Virus record (IMG/VR): IMGVR_UViG_3300020200_000014
Location: 21,059-85,058 of that record
Direction: 5' to 3' (one strand)
Origin: a virus
DNA: 64,000 nucleotides
Below the pieces are notes generated by a model. That model was not told the origin of the DNA, did not search any database, and saw only the letters and a program-made list of their open reading frames with translations. Within the stretch, counting starts at the first letter, position 1. Every line of letters begins with the position of its first letter. Both the position numbers and the translations under genes were made by a program. This document shows positions 16,841 through 24,068 of the stretch, piece after piece.

Positions 16841-17620
16841 ATGTCAATACAATCAAGAACAAAAGAAGAAATATATAGGTATTTCCAAGATTGTGGTTGC
16901 ACTCTCTTAGAAGACTATAGAACTGCTACGTATAAAATGAAATATATCTGCAAATGTGGTAGAGAATCTAAAATTAGTTGGAATAAATTTTTAGGTGGGA
17001 GGCGATGTGGATTTTGTGATCCTACCGGCAGAAAAAAGAAATATTCTTTAGAAGAAGTTAAAGTCTTTTTTAGTGAAAGAGGATGCGTTTTATTGGCTGA
17101 GTCTTATGACAATAACAGATCGCCTCTTTTGTATAGATGTGTCTGCAACAATGTAGCTAAAATCTGTTTAACTGCTTTTCTGTACCAAAATCAGTTATGT
17201 ATGAAATGTGGAGCTAAAGCTAGAACAGGTAAAAATAATCATATGTGGATGGAAGACAGAGAAAAGCTTAAACTAAATTATAACTTTAGACAGAGATGCC
17301 GTCGTATCTTACAAAGAACTTTAAAAATAACTAATCAAAAAAAATATGCTACTACCAATAAATCATTAGGCTACAGTAGCAAACAATTAATGGAACATAT
17401 AACTTCTTTTGCTAATTGGGGATTAATTAGTCAGGATGTATGGCACATAGATCATATATTTCCAATAAAGGCTTTTTGTGATTTTGGCATTAAAGACATA
17501 AAAATCATTAATTGTCTTGATAATTTAAGGCCTATTTCTAAAAAAGAAAACCAACTTAAAAATGATACATATAATAAAGAGGAATTCAAAAATTGGTTAG
17601 CAAAAAAAATAGTTTTATGA
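16841..17620 (+). CDS. Zinc-ribbon HNH homing endonuclease
   Basis: About 259 residues from ATG 16841. The N-terminal half has repeated two-Cys ribbons (CKCGRES with CGFCD; CVCNN with CMKCG), probably DNA-reading zinc modules. The C-terminal HNH catalytic part is WHIDHIFPIKAFCDFG to LDNLRPISKKENQLK, with the His-Asp-His and Asn positions intact. It is a free-standing endonuclease gene in an intergenic position. Its stop overlaps the start of the next gene (ATGA), which suggests insertion just before that gene. Confidence 0.82.
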   Translation: MSIQSRTKEEIYRYFQDCGCTLLEDYRTATYKMKYICKCGRESKISWNKFLGGRRCGFCDPTGRKKKYSLEEVKVFFSERGCVLLAESYDNNRSPLLYRCVCNNVAKICLTAFLYQNQLCMKCGAKARTGKNNHMWMEDREKLKLNYNFRQRCRRILQRTLKITNQKKYATTNKSLGYSSKQLMEHITSFANWGLISQDVWHIDHIFPIKAFCDFGIKDIKIINCLDNLRPISKKENQLKNDTYNKEEFKNWLAKKIVL

Positions 17621-18126
17621 GTTTTAGATCATTTCTTGAGAATGAAGAAATAGGCGAATGGCTTTTTTTCATTAATTTTAAACCAACAATTTGTGAAACC
17701 GCAGATAGCACTAGATATAGTATTGAAGTTAATTATAGAACTACGCAAGATGAAATTTTATCAGCAGGAGCGAAAATAATACTTGGCTATGTTTCTGCTG
17801 GCATTAAGCAATATGACTTTCATGTTAAGCATGTTTATGCTGAAAAACCTATTAGAATATTGATTTCTAGCCGCAATTGGGATGATGGAGAATGGACTGT
17901 GCTTGTCTCTTGGAATGACAAAGAAAAATGTTTTGTTGCGTCAAAAGGTTTCTACAATAAAGATAGGCGAACTGTTTCCATACAGAGTAGTGAGAAATGT
18001 AGTGGAGAGAATGCCGCTGAGATTACAAAACAGGTTTATAATATGATGTATGATTTGAAGGGTAAACCTGACAGACACATGGAGAAATTAAAACCTGTAA
18101 AATTAAAGCCGGGGCCTAAAAGTTGA
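17617..18126 (+). CDS. Protein with capsid-targeting-like tag
   Basis: The ATG at 17617, overlapping the upstream TGA, gives a 169-residue protein starting MSFRSFLENEEIGEW, a looser form of the tag shared by other genes here. The body is beta-rich with several Trp and Tyr residues and a basic, Pro-rich C-terminus (KLKPVKLKPGPKS) that could bind DNA. No enzyme motif is visible. A head-internal location is inferred only from the tag. Confidence 0.55.
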   Translation: MSFRSFLENEEIGEWLFFINFKPTICETADSTRYSIEVNYRTTQDEILSAGAKIILGYVSAGIKQYDFHVKHVYAEKPIRILISSRNWDDGEWTVLVSWNDKEKCFVASKGFYNKDRRTVSIQSSEKCSGENAAEITKQVYNMMYDLKGKPDRHMEKLKPVKLKPGPKS

Positions 18127-18153
18127 TATTATTCAGCAAATGGGTTGGCTTTG

Positions 18154-18360
18154 CTAAAGGTTATCAAAGCGGCAAGGAAAATTGGTAAAAATAGATTTAA
18201 GCACAGGCAATCCTTCCTTAGACATACTACCGCTTAACTTGGAAGCTTCCTCAAATGTATCATGACAAAAATCACAACCACCACCATTGCAACTAGTGTT
18301 TTTACATCTTTCGCACACTATGCAAGCACAATTACATGTCTCACACCAATACCAATCCAT
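18154..18360 (-). CDS. Cysteine-rich small protein, probable zinc binder
   Basis: A 68-residue protein with a dense Cys cluster: WCETCNCACIVCERCKN followed by CNGGGCDFCHD. The CxxC pairs suggest one or two zinc sites in the first 35 residues, then a helical tail. Similar tiny zinc proteins are common in large phages, where they modulate transcription or nucleases, but the role here is unknown. Confidence 0.6.
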   Translation of the reverse strand: MDWYWCETCNCACIVCERCKNTSCNGGGCDFCHDTFEEASKLSGSMSKEGLPVLKSIFTNFPCRFDNL

Positions 18361-18369
18361 TTAATTCTC

Positions 18370-18881
18370 CTAGTCAGCACATCTAAAAACAATAGAATAT
18401 CGTAAATCTATTGCTGGTTCTGTTGAATGTTCCCAGCTATCTCTAATTTCTCCACTAATTTGCATTAAACTTTTAGCTGGCAATGGCACTGTATAATTTA
18501 ACTTTTCTTTTCTTTTAGAGAAAATCATTTTTGTTTCACTTAAAAGACTTAAAACTGTAATTATTTGACCGCTTTCTTTGCTATCAATATGTGCTGATAT
18601 TTTTTGCCCTTCAAAATATTCATTTATAGTTACAGAAGCAGGTCTGGTTTTAACTAAGTTTTTTTCAACCAATCTATCTAAAATGAAATTAAAATACTCA
18701 GGAATAATAGAAGACACCATATTGCTTTTATAAGGCAAATCCGAACCATACCTCATTATATTATTTCTGTTTTTAGTTTTTTTATAGTCCCAGACTTTAT
18801 ATTTTTCATTAATTCTTGTTCTTCTTCAACAGTAATAAAGTCAAAAACAATAGAAAATCCTAAACTTTCAATATTTTCCAA
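18370..18881 (-). CDS. AlkB-like 2-oxoglutarate/Fe(II) dioxygenase, frame broken at an A7 run
   Basis: The C-terminal frame (18370-18756, 128 residues) has the catalytic set: HID in QKISAHIDSKESG, the distal His in DSWEHS and the 2OG-binding Arg in RYSIVFR. The N-terminal part (GFSIVFDFITVEEEQEL) is in another frame starting at a TTG (18881) with AGGAG upstream. The two join if one base is re-read at the A7 run around 18770-18776, giving TKNRNNIMRYGSDLPYKS, the expected RYG core. As written the two frames overlap by TAATG. A -1 slip at A-AAA-AAA, transcript slippage or a sequencing error are all possible. The role would be oxidative repair of alkylated nucleic acid. Confidence 0.75.
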
Positions 18882-18890
18882 TAAAAACTC

Positions 18891-19862
18891 CTAAGAACAT
18901 TGAGCAGGCAATGAACACACAGGCAATATGTCTGAAGGCACATATGGCGCACAACACAATCCAATTTCAGGTGGAAGCGGTAAAATTTCACATTCAAGAA
19001 TTTCTCCGTTACAAATACACCGTAAAATAACTGGTTCACCTACAGCACTAGCCGTCAATGGCAAACTTATATTAATATATATCTCTTCGACTAAATCAGG
19101 ATACCTTTCAACTAGACGATCATCAGATGATATACATATAACTTGATCACTATCAGTTCGAGACGTTGCACTCAATTCAATAAGACCACTATATTGTGGA
19201 TTTGCGAAAACAATATTCGCACTAATTACAACTGTGTCTCCTACATATAAAGGACAATGATCAGTAGCAATTGATATAAAATTACCAAAATCATCAACAA
19301 AAGCATCTTGACAAACTCCACAATCATCATTATCACATAGGTTTGAATTAATTGATGCTGCATTATATGTCACAGTCATTTTTATCATACATGCATCAGG
19401 CTGCGACATATCAAGTTCGCCAAAATCTACACTGGAAGGCCACGCATCCCATAAAACACAAGTTTCAACAACATTACCACACCCATCTAACATCTCTAAT
19501 ATAATTCTGCCAAATGCACTCTGACAAGGTGGCACATTCACACTAAAAGGGTCTTTTGTTCTCATATAAATTTGAATCCATCTATATAATGAATTCAAGT
19601 CTAAACCAACTACATCATAAAAACTAAATTCTATAGGCTCATAAGTAACTTCTTGTGCAGGTATTTTATATTTTTGACCATTATAATGAACATCTACTTC
19701 ATCTATATTTATTTTTGGGCGACTACCACTAAATACATTTGAAGCCCAAAAATATTCAGTATTCGAACCACATGTGAAACTTAAACTAAATCTCCATCTA
19801 AATTTTCGCTTGAAAATTATATTTGGCCCACCAAGCGGTCCTAATCCCATATTACTAGACAT
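18891..19862 (-). CDS. Tail-tube (gp19-like) paralogue with extra C-terminal domain
   Basis: A 323-residue protein. The first 170 residues match the tail tube at 34109: MGLGPLGG then NIIFKRKFRWRFSL, SRPKINIDE, SFYDV, a GCGNVVETCVLWDAWPSSVDFGELDM block and a VTYNA end. A Cys-rich bridge (CDNDDCGVC) leads into an extra beta-sandwich-like domain of about 130 residues (YVGDTVVISANIVF). Tail tubes with additional Ig-like domains decorate the tube or form its terminal ring. AAAGG lies seven bases before ATG. It is encoded far from the other tail genes and on the opposite strand. Confidence 0.72.
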   Translation of the reverse strand: MSSNMGLGPLGGPNIIFKRKFRWRFSLSFTCGSNTEYFWASNVFSGSRPKINIDEVDVHYNGQKYKIPAQEVTYEPIEFSFYDVVGLDLNSLYRWIQIYMRTKDPFSVNVPPCQSAFGRIILEMLDGCGNVVETCVLWDAWPSSVDFGELDMSQPDACMIKMTVTYNAASINSNLCDNDDCGVCQDAFVDDFGNFISIATDHCPLYVGDTVVISANIVFANPQYSGLIELSATSRTDSDQVICISSDDRLVERYPDLVEEIYINISLPLTASAVGEPVILRCICNGEILECEILPLPPEIGLCCAPYVPSDILPVCSLPAQCS

Positions 19863-19907
19863 AATTACCTTTAATTGATTTAATTAATATGTTGACTAAA
19901 ATATATA

Positions 19908-20637
19908 TTAGTCATTATCTTTATTTAACAACTCCTCAACCAATTTAGGCATCTGTTCTCCTGCTTTACCTGCAAATTTAGTAAAACTATGCAATCGTAA
20001 AGGAGGCTCTGGATCAACCCAATATTTCTTTTCAGTATCCTTAAATTCAAATATCAAACCAGCTGCCGGATAAACCTGGGCACTCGTTCCAACCCCTATA
20101 AATATATCAGCTTCTCTCTTTAACTGTTCCAAATATTTATCTTGTAAATCTACTGCCTCACCAAACCAAACAACATCTGGCCTTAAATGTCCACCACACA
20201 AAGGACAAAAATCATTTATCGTGGCAGGTTTATTATGAACAATCTTATAGTTACAACTAAATTTATCGTTTTTAGCTATAGAACTATGCCACTCACACTT
20301 CCTAAAACTCAAGCTTCCATGCAGATGCCACACATTCATACACCCAGCCCTTTCCAACAAATCATCTACATTTTGAGTTATATTGATTACATTATACTTT
20401 TCTTGTAACTTAGCTATAGCCTTATGTGCCGCATTAGGTTCTGCTGCCTGCACATTGTTCCATCTATCTGCATAAAATTGTAACATCACTTCTTTGTTCC
20501 ATTTCCAAGCATTATGGTCCGCAACTTCCTCCACCTTATAATTATGCCACAAACCATCAGTAGAATCACTAAAAGTTGGAATCCCGCTCTCTTTAGATAA
20601 CCCAGCACCAGATAAGACAACTACTGTTTTTTTTCAT
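19908..20637 (-). CDS. Sir2-family NAD-dependent deacylase, frame broken in an A8 run
   Basis: The main frame to 20552 has the Sir2 core: TQNVDDLLERAG, the catalytic His in VWHLHGSL, a zinc site made by FRKCEWH and CPLCGG, and VGTSAQVYPAAG. The NAD-binding start (GAGLSKESGIPTF) is encoded upstream, but joining it to the ATG at 20637 requires eight A residues (20627-20634) to be read as seven. The intact protein would be about 242 residues. It cleaves NAD to nicotinamide while removing acyl groups. The frame break may be transcript slippage, phase variation or a sequencing error. Confidence 0.78.
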
Positions 20638-20657
20638 ATGCTCTACTATAGTAAAGA

Positions 20658-21350
20658 ATGGAATATATCGACAAAGGAAATGGGAACCCGGTTGTATTAT
20701 TTAGCGGAACACCTTCAGGATCAGATCACATTTTACTCTTTGAAGGTCTTCTAGACAAGTTCAGAATTATTAGCCCTTCTAGACCTGGATATCTAGGAAC
20801 TCCCCTCAATGGTCCAAGCAGCATCACAGATCAAGCTTGGATGTTTTTCGATCTTCTAAATAAGCTAAACATCAACAAAACATCATTATTAGCTCATTCA
20901 GGTGGTGGACCATATGCCTTAGAATTTGTCAAACTATTTCCAGAAAAAGTAGACAAACTAATTCTTTGCTCTGCGTTAGTTAAGCCTGATAAAATTGGTT
21001 TGCTTTCTAGAATATTTTGGCAAAATTGGATTCTAAGATTAGGCGGATTCTTTGCCCCACAATATAAAGCTTATCTCCAATTACTCATGCCAAAAAGAAA
21101 ACGCATAGATGGCTTTAACAATGATGCATATAATTTCAAAAATATGCCAGTCTTTAATTTTAGCTCCATCAATTGCCCAACTCTAATACTTCATGACCTA
21201 AATGACAGCTTTGTTAAGTTTGAACAAGCACAACTAGCCAATCACATTCCAAAATCTATTCTAATGACATTTTCTGGGAACCATTTCTTAACAATTGGCC
21301 CAGATAAAGATGAAGTTTATGAGGCAATGGAAGGGTTTTTGGAGAAGTGA
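20658..21350 (+). CDS. Alpha/beta hydrolase
   Basis: A 230-residue hydrolase. The nucleophile elbow is LLAHSGGGPYALEF (GxSxG as H-S-G-G-G, about residue 79); the acid lies in LILHDLNDSFV and the catalytic His in SGNHFLTIGP. The oxyanion segment is VVLFSGTPSGSD. No signal peptide is visible, so it is cytoplasmic. It diverges from the Sir2-like gene with only 20 bases between starts. Substrate unknown; an esterase or lipase-like role is generic for the fold. Confidence 0.8.
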   Translation: MEYIDKGNGNPVVLFSGTPSGSDHILLFEGLLDKFRIISPSRPGYLGTPLNGPSSITDQAWMFFDLLNKLNINKTSLLAHSGGGPYALEFVKLFPEKVDKLILCSALVKPDKIGLLSRIFWQNWILRLGGFFAPQYKAYLQLLMPKRKRIDGFNNDAYNFKNMPVFNFSSINCPTLILHDLNDSFVKFEQAQLANHIPKSILMTFSGNHFLTIGPDKDEVYEAMEGFLEK

Positions 21351-21441
21351 GCTTGACAAAAGAAATAAGTTTTGAAATAATACTTTTGCCTAACCTGACC
21401 TATTAGGGTGTGGTGTGGTAGGGTATAATAGGCTGTTGTTG

Positions 21442-21475
21442 AAGAGGAATGGGGCAACTCATTCCTCTTTTATTT
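21442..21475. terminator. Bidirectional hairpin terminator
   Basis: AAGAGGAAT (21442-21450) pairs with ATTCCTCTT (21461-21469) over a 10-base loop, followed by T-rich sequence on the plus strand and preceded by A-rich sequence for the minus strand. It lies where the hydrolase gene and the endonuclease gene converge, and overlaps the last codons of the latter. Confidence 0.65.
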
Positions 21476-23123
21476 TGTATATCCACGTTTTCTTGCCACA
21501 ATCCCAAATGCGGCTAAAACCTCTTGCATTAGCCCATTGCACTTCTGTTAATTCTGGAGGGCAATTGGTTTTCTTCTTTTGTTGAGATTGTTTACTATAT
21601 CTTAATTTAGGTTTCTTTGTAGACACATAAGAATAATCTGCTTTTTCTTCTATTAGTAGCTCAAATCCTAGTTTTTTATATACATTACCTTGACTCCATC
21701 TATTATCACTCCAAGTTCTAATCTCTTCTTTATTATTATTATTAGCCCATTCTTTACAACGTTCAAACAACCTTGCCGCCCCTCCAACCACATTTATTCC
21801 TGATTTCACGCAAAATCTGTCTAAGGTTATTATGTCTAGGTATCCTCTATGATGTCTTCCTAATGACATGGCAGCAACAATTTCTTTTTTATACTCCAAA
21901 ACAAAAAACACGGACCCTAAGTTATTACCATATTGAATATGATTTTGATTACAAAATTCATTAAATATTTTTCTGTTTACTTGTTGAACTTTGCATTTTC
22001 TAGCATATATTGTTTCTGTGTTTTTGTTTAAAACAGATTGCAAAAATCCTTTGACTTGTTTATTTCTAAATTTCCATTCATCTTCAAATATAGTAATTAA
22101 TCTAATGCCTTTCTCTAAACATTTAATATATTTATCGTAATGATATTTTACATCTCTAGGTTGAGGAGAATCTTCATTGTGCCAAAAAAGCCCACAATAC
22201 TCTATTGCTACGTTTATTTTTGGATCATATAAATCAATTTCTTTTCCTTCCAACAACAAATAATCATTTTCAAAAGAAAAGCCCATAGAATTCAACCAAT
22301 CTTTCAATTCTTTTTCTGCTTTTCCATATTTTTGATTTTTTGTTAAACATAATGGATTAGGAACGCCTAACCTTTCCATACAAACATTTCTATAATTCAA
22401 TTTTGATTCATCTGTTTGAGAATAATAATCCTTGTCATACCTGGATTTCATTGTCTCTTTTGCCTTGGCTCTGTTTTCTGGCAATTGTGATTCATGCAAA
22501 ACGCCTTTTTCGTCAAGACATTTTTTTGTCCTGTTAGTCCAATATTCTTCGGTTTGAGTATAATTTCTTTTCCCAAATGTGCTTTCACAAGTATCTTCCC
22601 TTTTTTTCAAACTAACAGGATTTAACATCGGATGATCAAATCCAGAAGCCTCTTGATATCCATTTTTTTGCATTTCTTTAAAATCAGGATGTTGAGAAAT
22701 ATTTTTTACTCCCCACACTTTTTCGCAACTTTCTTGTTGTATAGTTCTTACTTCAGAAGACTGCATAGGATGGTCTACTCCCCAATTCTTACGAGAAGTT
22801 TTTTTTCTTTTTTCTTTATTATTTTTTGTTTGAGAATAATATTCCACTCCGTTTTCTTTTAAACATTTCTCCTTCATATCATCTTTAAACTTATTTGTTT
22901 TAAATATGTTTGTTTCGCCATGAAGAAGCAACGACACTTCTTCTTTTTTCTTTAGTTTACATTCTTTAGCTCCACAACTATCTTTTTGAATATGCTTATT
23001 GCATTTTTCTCTACTATGCTTTTGCCTTTGAAATTCCGCTCCACAATAATCACATTTAAACCAAACAATATCAACAAACCTAACTTTTTTGTAAGATTTG
23101 TCTAACTTTTCTTCAATAATCAT
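21459..23123 (-). CDS. Large homing endonuclease with repeat domain, EDxHD-like nuclease and GNAT-like tail
   Basis: A 554-residue protein. The N-terminus has a zinc finger (CDYCGAEF plus later Cys/His), then six or so degenerate repeats built around GVxxPxxS/GxxxxSQ (ENGVEYYSQT, NWGVDHPMQS, VWGVKNISQH, KGVLHESQ), each probably a DNA-contacting unit. Residues about 270-360 hold a PD-(D/E)xK core (KEIDLYDPKINVAIEYCG, FWHNE, then ITIFEDEW). The last 180 residues resemble an acetyltransferase fold (AAMSLGRHH, VVGGAARLF). This architecture is known in phage homing endonucleases. A hairpin terminator overlaps its 3' end. Confidence 0.72.
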   Translation of the reverse strand: MIIEEKLDKSYKKVRFVDIVWFKCDYCGAEFQRQKHSREKCNKHIQKDSCGAKECKLKKKEEVSLLLHGETNIFKTNKFKDDMKEKCLKENGVEYYSQTKNNKEKRKKTSRKNWGVDHPMQSSEVRTIQQESCEKVWGVKNISQHPDFKEMQKNGYQEASGFDHPMLNPVSLKKREDTCESTFGKRNYTQTEEYWTNRTKKCLDEKGVLHESQLPENRAKAKETMKSRYDKDYYSQTDESKLNYRNVCMERLGVPNPLCLTKNQKYGKAEKELKDWLNSMGFSFENDYLLLEGKEIDLYDPKINVAIEYCGLFWHNEDSPQPRDVKYHYDKYIKCLEKGIRLITIFEDEWKFRNKQVKGFLQSVLNKNTETIYARKCKVQQVNRKIFNEFCNQNHIQYGNNLGSVFFVLEYKKEIVAAMSLGRHHRGYLDIITLDRFCVKSGINVVGGAARLFERCKEWANNNNKEEIRTWSDNRWSQGNVYKKLGFELLIEEKADYSYVSTKKPKLRYSKQSQQKKKTNCPPELTEVQWANARGFSRIWDCGKKTWIYKIKEE

Positions 23124-23156
23124 AACTTATTATTGTAATGCAAAAAACATATGTTG

Positions 23157-24038
23157 TCAATCGAGAGAAATGTAAGGCAAATCCCCCCAGCGATTAATTA
23201 ATCTTTCTTCCCAATCCTTTTTGTCTTGCATTCCTTCTTGGAGTAAATTTTCTCCATCTAATTGAATGCCGCCTTGAGGTCCAGGCAGTTGCTTATATTT
23301 ACTTCGTATTCTACCTAACATAATTTTAGCGAAAGCCAAAGCGCCTTCTTGCATCGCAGAACTTACTTGTTTAAAGTCAGGCTTCTTCTGTAAATAATTT
23401 ACTATTACAGGCCAGCAACGGCATGGAATCGGGTATAATTTAATATTGCAATAGCCATCAACCCATTCCCAGCCGCCAATTTGTGAACTTAATCTATTAT
23501 ACATTTGGTCGTATTGCTTGTACAAAACCCATTCGCCCATTCTACCATAAATAGGTTGGTTTGGATCAAGTAAACCTCCTTGCATAGAAGCATAACTTCC
23601 ACCCGGATAATAATATTCTATAGGTAACGCCCCGCCTAAATCATTAGCATTAAAGCTTAGACTCGGTTGTTTCTTATAAAAGACATTTCTAATAAATCCT
23701 ACATCAGCTGGCATTGTGTAGACGCTTTTTCCGGCTGTTGTATTAAAAACATAATAGGTAAAATATTCTCTAGGTGCCCATTCTTCGAAGACTTGGAGAG
23801 CTAGATCGACAGCACCATCTAAGTTTTGGTTATCTAGCTCAATTTTGACTACTGGCGCACCTAACATAAGGAGAACATAGTCTTTTATTTGTTCTCGTAC
23901 CTTTTCACGGTATTTTCTTGCCCCTATCTTGCCACAACCTACTGGATCGGTGAGGCTTAGGCAATCTCCATTTGAACAGCCAGTGGAACTTCTTGGCAAG
24001 TCAATAAAGATGTTATTGTTGTCGCAATTTGTTGACAT
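23157..24038 (-). CDS. Virion structural protein, probably neck or tail
   Basis: A 293-residue protein with a short Cys-containing N-terminus and then an LDNQNLDGAVDLALQVFEEW helix, FTYYVFNTTAGKSVYTMP and VGFIRNVFYK. This layout (helix then a barrel-like set of strands) is typical of conserved structural proteins in T4-like phages. Because it is divergent from the tagged 985-residue gene and close to gp14/gp15-like genes, a head-tail connector or neck role is likely. I cannot match it to a specific T4 gene. Confidence 0.55.
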   Translation of the reverse strand: MSTNCDNNNIFIDLPRSSTGCSNGDCLSLTDPVGCGKIGARKYREKVREQIKDYVLLMLGAPVVKIELDNQNLDGAVDLALQVFEEWAPREYFTYYVFNTTAGKSVYTMPADVGFIRNVFYKKQPSLSFNANDLGGALPIEYYYPGGSYASMQGGLLDPNQPIYGRMGEWVLYKQYDQMYNRLSSQIGGWEWVDGYCNIKLYPIPCRCWPVIVNYLQKKPDFKQVSSAMQEGALAFAKIMLGRIRSKYKQLPGPQGGIQLDGENLLQEGMQDKKDWEERLINRWGDLPYISLD

Positions 24039-24046
24039 TATAAATA
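24039..24046 (+). promoter_or_regulatory. T4-type late promoter box TATAAATA
   Basis: A perfect TATAAATA lies 22 bases before the ATG at 24069 in an intergenic gap. T4 late promoters consist of this box alone and are read by the gp55 sigma factor. A gp55-like gene is present at 35823-36362, so the combination is coherent. Confidence 0.5.
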
Positions 24047-24068
24047 TATATGTTTAGGAAAATTCAAA

